Below, piece by piece: positions 18,120 to 27,527 of a stretch of DNA of 64,000 nt. The DNA comes from Clostridium sp. 'deep sea' (GTDB lineage: Bacteria > Bacillota > UBA994 > PWPR01): NCBI RefSeq assembly GCF_014931565.1, contig NZ_CP063353.1, positions 2,976,001 to 3,040,000 on the forward strand. Reading direction: 5' to 3'. The translations under genes and the position numbers were made by a program. The notes beneath the pieces are model-generated. The model saw nothing but the letters and a program-made list of their open reading frames with translations, ran no database searches and had not been told where the DNA came from. Positions within the stretch are counted from its first letter, which is position 1, and the number at the start of each line of letters is the position of its first letter.

Positions 18120-18980
18120 ATGATGAAGTTGTCTGTAATAGATAATATAAAATATAATTTTAAAAACTTGAGTCAAACTCAAAAAACAATTGCAGATTTT
18201 ATTATTAATAAACCAGAAGTAGCATGTTTTTGCTCCCTAAAAGAGATGAGCGAAAAAGTTAATGTTACAGAAGTTACTATACTCAAATTTGCTAAGAAAC
18301 TTGGATATGCTAGTTTTCTAGAACTTAAAAAAGAGCTACAAAAATATATTCAAAATAAACTTTCACCCAATGAAAGGCTTGTTGTTGCTGTAAAAGATAT
18401 TAAAAAAGATGTAAAAGATAACTATTTAGAAATTATAGATTCAGAGATTCAAGCTCTTGTTAATACTACCAAGCTATTAAATGTAAATGATATAGATAGA
18501 GCTGTTAAGTGTATTAGAGATGCCCCAAGAATTTTCTTGGTTGGAGATATGGTTTCTAAAACTGTAGTAAAATATTTGCAAGTCAGGTTAAGAAGTTTGG
18601 GCATCAATGCAATAACATATGATCTATCGACTTACACAGATATAAGCCACCAATTGTTAGATGTAAACTCAGATGATGTTTTTATTCTTAGTTGTTTCCC
18701 GAGATACTCAGGGAGAACTGTAAGGGTGTTTAACTATTTAAGAGAGCGTAAAGTTAAAGTAATAGCATTTACGGATAAGTTAACATCTCCAATAGCGGAG
18801 AATAGCTTTGTAACCTTTCGTTGTATAACAGATACATCAGTTTTTTATAACTCTATGAATCCCCCAATTGCATTAGCTAATATACTTATATCAAGTTTAG
18901 CTATAGTTATAAAAGATAGATTTGAAAATACTGAAAAGAAAGCCCAAGTAATTAATAGCTTTTTGCATGATTGTTATTAA
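18120..18980 (+). CDS. RpiR/MurR-type transcriptional regulator
   Basis: 286 aa. The N-terminal helix-turn-helix of the RpiR family spans residues about 1-80 (SQTQKTIADFIINKPEVACFCSLKEMSEKVNVTEVTILKFAKKLGYASFLELK). A SIS sugar-phosphate-binding domain follows (residues about 110-250: IFLVGDMVSKTVVKYLQVRL, DVFILSCFPRYSGRTVR). Such proteins usually sense a phosphosugar. Here the gene lies upstream of an oligopeptide importer, so it may control that transporter (inference from position). Possible starts are ATG 18120, ATG 18123 or TTG 18129; the AAAGG at 18115 is best spaced for TTG. Confidence 0.88.
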   Translation: MMKLSVIDNIKYNFKNLSQTQKTIADFIINKPEVACFCSLKEMSEKVNVTEVTILKFAKKLGYASFLELKKELQKYIQNKLSPNERLVVAVKDIKKDVKDNYLEIIDSEIQALVNTTKLLNVNDIDRAVKCIRDAPRIFLVGDMVSKTVVKYLQVRLRSLGINAITYDLSTYTDISHQLLDVNSDDVFILSCFPRYSGRTVRVFNYLRERKVKVIAFTDKLTSPIAENSFVTFRCITDTSVFYNSMNPPIALANILISSLAIVIKDRFENTEKKAQVINSFLHDCY

Positions 18981-19005
18981 TAAACTTTAATTTAGTATAA
19001 AATAG

Positions 19006-19048
19006 GAAAACTCCTAACTTTAGATTTCTAAAATTGGGAGTTTTTTTA
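19006..19048 (+). terminator. Terminator after the RpiR-type regulator
   Basis: The AAAACTCC... / ...GGGAGTTTT hairpin is followed by T7. It separates the regulator from the importer genes. Confidence 0.85.
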
Positions 19049-19089
19049 TTTTAAAACGTGTATTATGGATATATTAATATAGTAAATGC

Positions 19090-19118
19090 TTTACATGGAA
19101 TAGTAAATACAATATAAT
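19090..19118 (+). promoter_or_regulatory. Promoter of the peptide-importer operon
   Basis: TTTACA - 17 bases - TATAAT, 33 bases upstream of the solute-binding protein start. Confidence 0.7.
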
Positions 19119-19151
19119 TATTACGTTATTATATAAATATTAGGAGGAAAA

Positions 19152-20885
19152 ATGATGTTGAAAAAGCCTGTTTTTTTATTTGTTGCATTGCTTACGTTAA
19201 TATCTGTTTTTTTTACTGCATGTTCATCTAATGTTCAGCCAGCAGATAACGATGTTAACAAACCTGTTGTATATCGAACAACTGGTAGTAAGATTTCTAC
19301 CCTAAATCCACATGTATACCAGTTATCTGCTGAAAGAACTGATATGGATAGAATTTATAGTAGCTTATACTTTGCTATTGTAGATCCTGAAACTAAAAAT
19401 TTAAAATTTGTGCCGTATGATGCAGCAGAAGAGCCTGTAATTAATGAGGATTCTAGTGTTTGGTCATTTAAAATTAAAAAAGATCTTTTATGGGAAGATG
19501 GAGATGTTTTAGATGCAAATGACTATGAATATTCATATAAAATGTTATTAGATCCTAAGCTTAAAAACTCTCGTGCTACTTCTTTATTTGGTGGAGCTTT
19601 AGTTATAAAAAATGCAGAGCAGTACTGGAAAGGTGAAGTAACGTGGGACAAAGTTGGAATAAAAGCTATAGACAATACACTTCAACTAACTTTTAAATAT
19701 CCTACTCCTAAAATAGATGTGATGAGTGCATTTTCATACTCAGGACCACTTTCACCAGTAAATGAACGATTATATAGTGGTGGTATGAATGATGATAAAA
19801 CAGAAACCAACTATGCTACAAGTTTAGAAACTATATCGTCTTCTGGTATATTTGTTATGACAGAATGGATAAGAGATCAAAATAAAGAGTTTGATAAGAG
19901 ATTAAAAACACCTTTAAGTGACTATATAACAGTAGATAAAGTTACCGTAAGAATTGTTAATTCTTCATCTACAAAACTTCAACTATTTGAGAACAATGAG
20001 ACAGATTATGTATCTCTAAGTGGTAAAAATTATGATAAATACTCTGATGATCCTCGTGTAATATTCTCTGAGGCTACAGGTGTTCGATGTATGTATATTA
20101 ATATGGAGAATCAAGAAAAGCCATTCTTGACTGATATAAACTTTAGACAAGCTATGTTTTGGGCCATGAATCGTGAATCAATTGCTAAGAATATTTATAA
20201 AACAGCTATACCAGCTACATACATAATAGCAACAGGTGGCATAGTTGATATTGATAATGGTTTAAGATATCGAGATACAGAACCTGCAAAGAGTGTTTTA
20301 GTACAAGACAATGGATTTAATCAAGATAAGGCTGTAGAGTATTTTAATAAAGCTTACAAAAAATATGGTAAACAAATGGTTGTAGAGTTACAGTATTTTG
20401 AAGGCAGTGACTCTATGAAAAATATGGCGGAGTATGTTGAAGAAAGTTTCCAAAATTTATTTGGACCAGACAAGCTTGATATTAAGTTAAGAGCGGTTCC
20501 TACAAGTAGTGTGTATCAAAACATGCGAGATGGTAAATATGAGATGGCATTTGGTAGATGGAATGCTGGAAGGTTTAATCCTTGGTCATTCTTAACAATT
20601 CATACCTCAGACCATACAGGAAAACTAGATAGAATGAGAAATAAAGAGTTCGATTTATTATTAGAAAGATGTCTTACTGGTGATTTATTACTTAAATCTC
20701 AAGAGAGAATAGAGGCTTTAGCAGAATTAGAAAAAATTATGTTAAGTGAGTTACCTAAGATTCCTATATATGAAGATAGATATGCAAGTATGATTCACGA
20801 CAGAATAACACTGATAACCGATGGCAGATATGTTCCTGGCGTAGGCTTTGGTGTTTTACAATCAGATTTTGCTGAACTAGATTAG
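19152..20885 (+). CDS. oppA: ABC importer substrate-binding lipoprotein (oligopeptide/dipeptide type, SBP family 5)
   Basis: 577 aa. A type II signal peptide with lipobox FFTAC anchors it outside the membrane (Cys at about residue 24). Family 5 features include TGSKISTLNPHVYQ near the start, the WSFKIKKDLLWEDGDVLDANDYEYSYK block typical of OppA/DppA, and LTDINFRQAMFWAMNRESIAKN. It delivers oligopeptides or related ligands to the permease encoded downstream; the exact ligand cannot be read from the sequence. The ribosome site is AGGAGGAAAA. A hairpin with a T run follows, which would let this subunit be made in excess over the permease. Confidence 0.92.
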   Translation: MMLKKPVFLFVALLTLISVFFTACSSNVQPADNDVNKPVVYRTTGSKISTLNPHVYQLSAERTDMDRIYSSLYFAIVDPETKNLKFVPYDAAEEPVINEDSSVWSFKIKKDLLWEDGDVLDANDYEYSYKMLLDPKLKNSRATSLFGGALVIKNAEQYWKGEVTWDKVGIKAIDNTLQLTFKYPTPKIDVMSAFSYSGPLSPVNERLYSGGMNDDKTETNYATSLETISSSGIFVMTEWIRDQNKEFDKRLKTPLSDYITVDKVTVRIVNSSSTKLQLFENNETDYVSLSGKNYDKYSDDPRVIFSEATGVRCMYINMENQEKPFLTDINFRQAMFWAMNRESIAKNIYKTAIPATYIIATGGIVDIDNGLRYRDTEPAKSVLVQDNGFNQDKAVEYFNKAYKKYGKQMVVELQYFEGSDSMKNMAEYVEESFQNLFGPDKLDIKLRAVPTSSVYQNMRDGKYEMAFGRWNAGRFNPWSFLTIHTSDHTGKLDRMRNKEFDLLLERCLTGDLLLKSQERIEALAELEKIMLSELPKIPIYEDRYASMIHDRITLITDGRYVPGVGFGVLQSDFAELD

Positions 20886-20915
20886 TTTTAAAAATAAATT
20901 AATAAATACAATTAT

Positions 20916-20957
20916 GGCTGATAGAAATTTAAACTATCAGCCGTAAATGATTTTTTT
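20916..20957 (+). terminator. Partial terminator between binding protein and permease genes
   Basis: A perfect 9-bp stem, GGCTGATAG / CTATCAGCC, is followed after 8 bases by T7. It probably gives higher expression of the binding protein than of the membrane components (inference). Confidence 0.7.
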
Positions 20958-20987
20958 ATGAACCTATAAATAAACAGGAGGAGAAAA

Positions 20988-21941
20988 ATGGGTAGATACC
21001 TATTAAAGAGAATCATTGCTTTAGGCATTACTTTATTAATTATTGTTAGCTTAGCTTTTGTTACAATTAGATTTATGCCGGGAAGCTTTATTGATGACCC
21101 CCTAATGACTGAGGATGTTAAAAAGGCTATTGAAGATAAGTATCATCTTAACGACCCACTTTATGTTCAATATGGTTATTTTCTAAAAGACTTTATTAAA
21201 TTAGACTTTGGAGTTTCTGTAGCAATCCAAAAGAAAGTACCTGTTAATGAAATATTAAAAAAGAAAATTCCTGTATCAATGCAGTTAAATATATTCTCAT
21301 TATTACTTACTATACCATTTGGAATATTGTTTGGCATTATTGCTGCGATAAAAAAGAACAAAATACCAGATCATTTGATTTCTATTATGGTTATATTGTT
21401 TATATCAGTGCCATCATTTATTTTCGCAAGCCTATTACAATACTTTTTAGCATTTAAACTTAAATTGTTTCCAATACTACTATCAACAGATCCGGGCTTA
21501 ACATTGAATAAGCTCTATTCAATTATACTACCTGTTTTAGCATTATCATTCTGGGGTATTGCAGTAATCACGAGGTATTTGAGAGCGGAACTATGTGATG
21601 CAATAAATTCTGAATATATGTTATTAGCTAGAGCTAAAGGACTTTCTAATTTTCAAGCTGTGGTTAGGCATGCAATACGTAATTCTTTTATTCCTTTAGC
21701 TAATATAATAATTCCAATGTTTACTTCAATTTTGGGAGGTTCATTAGTTATAGAGAAGATATTTGGAGTACCAGGTATGGGAGGTCTTCTTATTGAAGCG
21801 ATTAATACCAATGACCATTCAGTTACTGTAGGTATATTATTTTGGTATTCGTTAATTACCTTATTAACAGTTTTAATTGTAGATTTATCATATGGAGTAA
21901 TTGATCCTAGAATTAGAATAGGTGGTAGTAAAAATGAGTAA
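20988..21941 (+). CDS. oppB: Oligopeptide ABC importer permease, OppB type
   Basis: 317 aa inner-membrane permease with six predicted transmembrane stretches, beginning GRYLLKRIIALGITLLIIVSLAFVTIRFMPG, a typical OppB/DppB start. The cytoplasmic EAA loop that contacts the ATPase reads EYMLLARAKGLSNFQAVVRHAIRNSFIPL. The ribosome site is CAGGAGGAG. The last codons overlap the oppC start (ATGAGTAA), implying translational coupling. Confidence 0.95.
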   Translation: MGRYLLKRIIALGITLLIIVSLAFVTIRFMPGSFIDDPLMTEDVKKAIEDKYHLNDPLYVQYGYFLKDFIKLDFGVSVAIQKKVPVNEILKKKIPVSMQLNIFSLLLTIPFGILFGIIAAIKKNKIPDHLISIMVILFISVPSFIFASLLQYFLAFKLKLFPILLSTDPGLTLNKLYSIILPVLALSFWGIAVITRYLRAELCDAINSEYMLLARAKGLSNFQAVVRHAIRNSFIPLANIIIPMFTSILGGSLVIEKIFGVPGMGGLLIEAINTNDHSVTVGILFWYSLITLLTVLIVDLSYGVIDPRIRIGGSKNE

Positions 21942-23061
21942 CAACACAATTCCAGAATATAAAATTGATAAAAGTGACTTTAAGCTTGTAGAAAGAAAGA
22001 ATGAGATTAAAGATGACAAGATGCAAGGTAAAGCGATAGGTTTTTTTAGAGATGCCTTACAAAGATTTATTAAAAATAAAGCCTCAATAATAGCATTTTG
22101 TGTTATATCATTTATTGTATTAATGTCTTTAATTGGACCTAGTATGAATGCCTATACTTTTAGGCAACAGAATGTTGAGTGGTCTTATTTACCTCCTAAA
22201 ATTAAAATGTTAGAAAAAACGCCATGGTTTAATGGTTATGCAAACAAAGAGATTTTAAAGAGTAATATGGAAACTAAATATAAAGGTTCAATTGTTAAAG
22301 TTATTAAGGAATATACTAAAAAGAACAAAGAAATGGCAACAGTTCAACTTGATATGTATAAGTATAAAGGTGCAGAAGGTAAATATTTTTGGTTTGGTAC
22401 CGATTCATTAGGAAGAGATCAATGGACTAGGCTCTGGAGGGGAGCACGAATATCTTTTATTATTGCACTGTTAGCAGTAAGTGTTAATATGTGTATTGGC
22501 GTAACTTATGGCTCAATTTCCGGCTATTTTGGGGGAACAATTGATCTTTTTATGCAACGATTTATTGAGATTTTAAACGGAATACCTCGAATAGTAATTG
22601 TTGTTTTGTTTGTTTTTTATGTTGGGCCAGGTATAGTGCCTATTGCTTTATCCTTTGTTATTAAGGGATGGATAGGAATGAGTAGAATGATAAGAGCCCA
22701 GTTTTTTAGGTATAAAAATATGGAATATGTTTTGGCTTCAAGAACTATGGGGGCCTCTAATAAGCTCTTAATTTTTAGGCATATATTACCAAACGCAATT
22801 GGTCCAATTATTACAAAGACTACCTTGGCGATACCTGGGGCTATTTTTAGTGAAGCATTTTTGGCCTATATTGGTTTAGGTCTACAGGCTCCAGAGCCAT
22901 CAATTGGTGTATTATTAGCAGCTGGTCAGGAAGTTCTTTTAGAATATCCATTTATGACTATATATCCAGCCATTTTAATATCATTGCTAATGGTTTCATT
23001 TAATTTATTTGGTAATGGTTTAAGAGATGCGTTTGATCCTACATTAAGAGGTGTTGAATAA
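21934..23061 (+). CDS. oppC: Oligopeptide ABC importer permease, OppC type
   Basis: 375 aa from ATG 21934; a GTG at 21922 is also in frame, but the ATGAGTAA overlap with the upstream gene supports 21934. The cytoplasmic N-terminus is followed by a first transmembrane segment and a longer than usual extracytoplasmic loop (residues about 60-150). The EAA loop MEYVLASRTMGASNKLLIFRHILPNAIGPI and the C-terminal transmembrane segments follow. It pairs with OppB to form the channel. The stop overlaps the next ATG (TAATG). Confidence 0.94.
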   Translation: MSNNTIPEYKIDKSDFKLVERKNEIKDDKMQGKAIGFFRDALQRFIKNKASIIAFCVISFIVLMSLIGPSMNAYTFRQQNVEWSYLPPKIKMLEKTPWFNGYANKEILKSNMETKYKGSIVKVIKEYTKKNKEMATVQLDMYKYKGAEGKYFWFGTDSLGRDQWTRLWRGARISFIIALLAVSVNMCIGVTYGSISGYFGGTIDLFMQRFIEILNGIPRIVIVVLFVFYVGPGIVPIALSFVIKGWIGMSRMIRAQFFRYKNMEYVLASRTMGASNKLLIFRHILPNAIGPIITKTTLAIPGAIFSEAFLAYIGLGLQAPEPSIGVLLAAGQEVLLEYPFMTIYPAILISLLMVSFNLFGNGLRDAFDPTLRGVE

Positions 23062-25067
23062 TGAGCCGCAAGAAAATATTAGAAGTAAAGAACATAGATA
23101 TAACATTTAATACATATTCGGGAGTAGTAAAAGCTGTAAGAGATGTCAGCTTTAATCTCTTTGAGGGTGAAACTTTAGCAATTGTAGGTGAGTCAGGGTC
23201 TGGTAAATCGGTAACAGCAAAAACTATAATGGGACTACTGGCTAAAAATGCGAATATTGAAAATGGTAAAATTATATATGAAGATAAGAATATCTTATTA
23301 CATAGTGAAGATCAAATGGTCAAGTTAAGAGGCTCTAAAATTGGTATGATTTTTCAAGATCCTATGTCATCGCTTGACCCTATCATGAAAATTGGGAAAC
23401 AAATAACTGAGGCAATAATCTTAAGAAAAGAGTGTAGTAAGGAAGAAGCAAGAATAAAAGCTATAGAATTAATGAAATCCGTAGGAATCGATCAAGTTGA
23501 AAAAAGATTTGAGCAATTTCCTTTTCAATTTTCTGGTGGCATGAGACAAAGAATTGTAATTGCCATAGCTTTGGCTGGTGATCCTAATGTTTTAATTTGT
23601 GATGAACCTACTACAGCTTTAGATGTAACAATTCAAGCCCAAATACTAGACCTAATAAAAGATATACAGCAGAAAAGAAATTTGTCTGTAATTTTCATTA
23701 CTCATGATTTAGGAGTAGTTGCTAGTATAGCAGATAGAGTTTGTGTTATGTATGCTGGAAAAATAATTGAAAAAGGTTTAACAAAAGAGGTTTTTTATAA
23801 CCCAAAATCACCATATACTTGGGCCTTACTATCTTCAATGCCTGATGTTAATATGAGCTCAAATGTAGATCTTTATACAATAAAAGGAACACCTCCTAAT
23901 ATGCTTTATCCACCAATAGGCGATGCATTTGCTTCGCGAAATGAATACGCCTTAGAAATAGATTATAAAAAAGAACCACCTATGTTTAAGGTGTCGGATA
24001 CCCATTATGCCTCAACTTGGTTATTACATGACTATGCTCCAAAAGTTGAAATGCCTAAAATATTGCAAGATAGAATAACACGAAAGTTAGAACCAATTAA
24101 ACAGCACTATAAAAATACTATAGATAATAAGCAAAGCAATGAAGTTGTGTTATCTGTAACAGATTTAAAGCAATATTTTTCCGCAGGCAGAGGTAAGAAA
24201 AAAATAACCGTTAAAGCTGTGGATGGCATTAGTTTTGATATTAAAAAAGGTGAAACATTTGGTTTGGTTGGAGAATCTGGTTGCGGTAAAACAACTACAG
24301 GTAGAACTATAATTAGACTATACAAGCCGACCTCTGGAACGGTAGAGTTTAAACAAGAGATAATATCTTCAAAATTAAATAAAGTAACACGTAAATTAGT
24401 AACTAGTGGAATACAAATGATTTTTCAAGACCCTATAGCGTCACTTAATCCCAGAATGACTGTAAAAGAAATAATCGCTGAGGGATTAAAAATTAACAAG
24501 CTATGTGATAGTAAACAAGAAATTGATAAAAAGGTATATGAAGCATTAGAGTTAGTTGGCTTAACCTCAGAACATGCCACAAGGTATCCACACGAATTTT
24601 CTGGAGGGCAGAGACAAAGAATTGGAATTGCTAGGGCAATAATTTCAAAGCCTAAATTAATAATTGCAGATGAACCTATATCTGCTTTAGATGTATCAAT
24701 ACAGGCTCAGGTTCTAAACTTGTTAAATGAGTTGAAGCGTAAATTAGGATTAACTATTTTATTCATTGCCCATGACCTATCAGTAGTTAAATACTTCTGC
24801 GATACAATAGCAGTAATGCATAAAGGAAAAATTGTTGAAAAAGCTAAATCTAATGAACTGTACAGTAACCCAATACATCCGTATACAAAATCACTATTAT
24901 CAGCGATTCCAGTGCCAGATCCAGACTATGAAAAAAAACGTAAGAGAATAACTTATAAACACTTAGAAAATGAAAATATGGCTAGTGAACTAAGAGAAAT
25001 AACTACTAATCATTATGTTCATTGCACTAAGGATGAGTATAAAAACTATTTAAGCATAATTAGTTAA
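23061..25067 (+). CDS. Fused oligopeptide ABC importer ATPase (OppD-OppF in one chain)
   Basis: 668 aa with two complete ABC ATPase domains. The first has Walker A GESGSGKS (residues about 44-51), signature FSGGMRQR and Walker B VLICDEPTTALD. The second has Walker A GESGCGKT (about residue 405), signature FSGGQRQR and Walker B LIIADEPISALD. The OppD-type C-terminal motif SPYTWALLSSMP follows the first domain and its OppF equivalent HPYTKSLLSAIPVPDP follows the second. It powers the OppBC channel. Such DF fusions are known (e.g. E. coli GsiA, YejF), but separate genes are commoner in Firmicutes. Confidence 0.95.
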   Translation: MSRKKILEVKNIDITFNTYSGVVKAVRDVSFNLFEGETLAIVGESGSGKSVTAKTIMGLLAKNANIENGKIIYEDKNILLHSEDQMVKLRGSKIGMIFQDPMSSLDPIMKIGKQITEAIILRKECSKEEARIKAIELMKSVGIDQVEKRFEQFPFQFSGGMRQRIVIAIALAGDPNVLICDEPTTALDVTIQAQILDLIKDIQQKRNLSVIFITHDLGVVASIADRVCVMYAGKIIEKGLTKEVFYNPKSPYTWALLSSMPDVNMSSNVDLYTIKGTPPNMLYPPIGDAFASRNEYALEIDYKKEPPMFKVSDTHYASTWLLHDYAPKVEMPKILQDRITRKLEPIKQHYKNTIDNKQSNEVVLSVTDLKQYFSAGRGKKKITVKAVDGISFDIKKGETFGLVGESGCGKTTTGRTIIRLYKPTSGTVEFKQEIISSKLNKVTRKLVTSGIQMIFQDPIASLNPRMTVKEIIAEGLKINKLCDSKQEIDKKVYEALELVGLTSEHATRYPHEFSGGQRQRIGIARAIISKPKLIIADEPISALDVSIQAQVLNLLNELKRKLGLTILFIAHDLSVVKYFCDTIAVMHKGKIVEKAKSNELYSNPIHPYTKSLLSAIPVPDPDYEKKRKRITYKHLENENMASELREITTNHYVHCTKDEYKNYLSIIS

Positions 25068-25082
25068 ATAAACTAACAAAGA

Positions 25083-25172
25083 ATTATACCCTTGTAGAGA
25101 AAATGTAAAAAGCCGATATTTCCTCCACATAGCCAGGTGTACCTATTGGTGCACCTCTACAAGGGTTATAAT
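25083..25172 (+). other. Palindromic intergenic element with competing stems
   Basis: The outer arms ACCCTTGTAGAG (25088-25099) and CTCTACAAGGGT (25155-25166) pair perfectly and extend five more pairs past a one-base bulge. An inner hairpin, AGGTGTACC-TATT-GGTGCACCT (25135-25156), shares two bases with the outer arm. It may be a small mobile element with inverted ends, or a terminator-like RNA structure; there is no T tract. The rest of 25173-25365 shows no gene. Confidence 0.55.
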
Positions 25173-25365
25173 ATTAAAACAAAAAAATATCTATTAAAAC
25201 AGAAATATAGCTAAGAGTTAAACTCAAGATGTGCTGTAAGCTAATTTCTGTTTTTGTTCTCTACCATAAAAATTGAGTAAAAAGATATAAATTTTTGTAA
25301 AAATCTCAATAGATCCACTAACAAGAGCTCTTTTTTAGCTATAATAGAGAAAAGAGGGTGAAGGT

Positions 25366-26727
25366 ATGTCTAAAAATAAAACAGTGTTTGTTTGTAATGA
25401 GTGTGGCTCCGAGACCCCGCGTTGGTCTGGTAAATGTACCTCATGTGGAGCATGGAACACTTTAGTTGAAGTTATAGTCAATAAAAAAAGTAAGGCATCT
25501 ACTAATAAGCATATGGCTGGTCAAACAAGTAAGCCAGTTTTATTAAATAAAATTGTTTCAGGAAATGAAATTAGATTTAGCAGTGGTATTAAGGAGCTTA
25601 ATAGAGTATTAGGTGGTGGTATAGTTCCTGGTGAAATGGCTCTTATAGGAGGAGATCCAGGCATAGGTAAATCTACCCTACTACTACAAATGGCCATTAA
25701 ACTTACCCAAAATGGAATTAAGGTTTTTTATGTTACGGGTGAGGAATCTGTTCAGCAGGTTAAAATGAGAGCTGAACGATTAGCTGGAGAGAATGAAGAT
25801 ATTTATTTAATGGCTGAAACAGATGTGGATTTAATAATTCAAAATATCCATCAAATTAATCCGCAAATAGTTATCATAGATTCTATCCAAACTTTAGTAA
25901 CTAGTGAGATAGGGTCAGCTCCAGGTAGTGTTAGTCAGGTTAGAGAGTGTGCTGGTAGATTACTAAAAATAGCTAAAGCCAAAGAAATAGCGGTATTTTT
26001 AGTTGGTCATGTTACTAAAGAGGGTTCAATTGCTGGACCACGGGTACTAGAGCACATGGTAGATTGTGTATTATACTTTGAGGGAGATAATTATAACTCT
26101 TTTAGAATATTAAGGGCAGTTAAAAATCGCTTTGGTTCCACTAATGAAATAGGAGTATTTACTATGGAAGGTCATGGTTTAGAAGAGGTTAGTAATCCCT
26201 CTGCTCATTTATTAAGAGAGCGAGAGTCTTCTGCCATAGGATCTGTTGTAACTGCAACAATGGAGGGAACTCGACCTGTTTTGGTGGAGATTCAATCACT
26301 GCTAACAGACACTAATTATGGAACACCTCGTAGAATGACTAATGGCGTAGACTATAATAGAACAGCAATGTTGATGGCCGTTTTACAGAAAAGAGCAGGC
26401 CTCTATTTAAGTCAGCAAGATGCCTATGTAAACGCTATTGGAGGTATAAGAGTTAATGAGCCAGCAGCAGATTTAGCTATTTGTTTATCAATCTACTCTA
26501 GCTTAAACAATAATGAAGTATCACCAAGCCTTTTGGCGGTTGGTGAGGTAGGTTTAACAGGAGAAGTAAGGGCAATTTCTCAGTTATCTTTACGGGTTGC
26601 AGAGGCTGAAAAAATGGGTTTTAAATCAATAATAGTTCCTAAACAAAGCCTAAAAAACCTTAAACAAAAATATGTAATAGAGGTTATTGCAGTTAAAAAT
26701 ATTAATGAGGCATTACGAAAAATATAA
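25366..26727 (+). CDS. radA: DNA repair protein RadA
   Basis: 453 aa, standard length. An N-terminal zinc finger (FVCNECGSETPRWSGKCTSCGAW) is followed by a RecA-like ATPase with Walker A GGDPGIGKS and Walker B VVIIDSIQ, then the RadA signature KNRFGST (about residue 253). A Lon-protease-like C-terminal domain completes it (residues about 290-450). It promotes branch migration of recombination intermediates. It starts after GAGGGTGAAGGT. Downstream, the usual disA partner is missing. Confidence 0.97.
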   Translation: MSKNKTVFVCNECGSETPRWSGKCTSCGAWNTLVEVIVNKKSKASTNKHMAGQTSKPVLLNKIVSGNEIRFSSGIKELNRVLGGGIVPGEMALIGGDPGIGKSTLLLQMAIKLTQNGIKVFYVTGEESVQQVKMRAERLAGENEDIYLMAETDVDLIIQNIHQINPQIVIIDSIQTLVTSEIGSAPGSVSQVRECAGRLLKIAKAKEIAVFLVGHVTKEGSIAGPRVLEHMVDCVLYFEGDNYNSFRILRAVKNRFGSTNEIGVFTMEGHGLEEVSNPSAHLLRERESSAIGSVVTATMEGTRPVLVEIQSLLTDTNYGTPRRMTNGVDYNRTAMLMAVLQKRAGLYLSQQDAYVNAIGGIRVNEPAADLAICLSIYSSLNNNEVSPSLLAVGEVGLTGEVRAISQLSLRVAEAEKMGFKSIIVPKQSLKNLKQKYVIEVIAVKNINEALRKI

Positions 26728-26729
26728 AA

Positions 26730-26753
26730 CTGACCACTAAATTAAGTGGTCAG
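26730..26753. terminator. Bidirectional terminator between convergent genes
   Basis: The 9-bp stem CTGACCACT / AGTGGTCAG is flanked by A/T-rich sequence on both sides. It serves radA and the minus-strand gene facing it. Confidence 0.7.
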
Positions 26754-26793
26754 CATTAAAAAATAACCATAATAATATAATAATAATACGTAA

Positions 26794-27192
26794 CTACGAT
26801 AATCTGTAAATACCAAAAGTATCAATTCTATTTTGTTCTTTTGCAATAATATTATCTAATTTTAATCCAAAAATATTTAATAATGCCGACATATAGAATA
26901 GACATCTACCAAGCTCGTTCTCAATAGCATCTTTACAAGAGTTACATAACTCACCAGAAAGGTGATTGCTCATGTGCTCTTTAACTTCGTGGTATGATGT
27001 AATATTGTTAGGTATGTTTTGACATTCGCCCTTAATAGTTACACAGCCACAACTGGTCACTGCTTTAGCAATGGCACGGTTAAGACGGGCATTAGATTCT
27101 TGAAGTTTAGAAGTAATATCCAGAATACTGCGGTGACGTATTAAGTTTTCATCAACAGACTCCTGGAATTTAGAGAATTGTGAATTTTCCAT
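26794..27192 (-). CDS. Small conserved Cys-rich protein (clostridial, function unknown)
   Basis: 132 aa from the ATG at 27192, which has an AGAGGTGAACGGC ribosome site; an upstream in-frame ATG at 27255 lacks one. The chain resembles conserved clostridial hypothetical proteins (sometimes labelled DUF1573; recalled, not checked), with FQESVDENLIRHRSILDITSKLQESNARLNRAIAKAVTSCGC followed by a second cysteine cluster, LSGELCNSCKDAIENELG. Five cysteines (CGC, one further Cys, CNSC) could bind metal. It is mostly helical, with no signal peptide. It faces radA on the opposite strand. Function not assigned. Confidence 0.8.
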   Translation of the reverse strand: MENSQFSKFQESVDENLIRHRSILDITSKLQESNARLNRAIAKAVTSCGCVTIKGECQNIPNNITSYHEVKEHMSNHLSGELCNSCKDAIENELGRCLFYMSALLNIFGLKLDNIIAKEQNRIDTFGIYRLS

Positions 27193-27527
27193 GCCGTTCA
27201 CCTCTCGTCTCAATTTCACACTAAAATTATACTTATCTATCTTGTATAATGTCAAATTTATTTGAATAAAAATTAAATAAAATTTGTCGCTGTGTGTAAA
27301 GTAACTAAAATATGTATCATATGTGTAGAATTTTTGATAATTTAAGGTGGACTTTTTAAATATATGTATAAAGATATATTTGTTTAATTACACTAACAGA
27401 ATAATTTTTTTTAACTATAAGATTATGTTAAAATATAAACTATAACTTAATATTAATGAATACTCTTTAATTATTGGCGTAGATACTTTATAATGTGCAT
27501 TGTATACGAAAGAGGGGGGTGTAGCTA

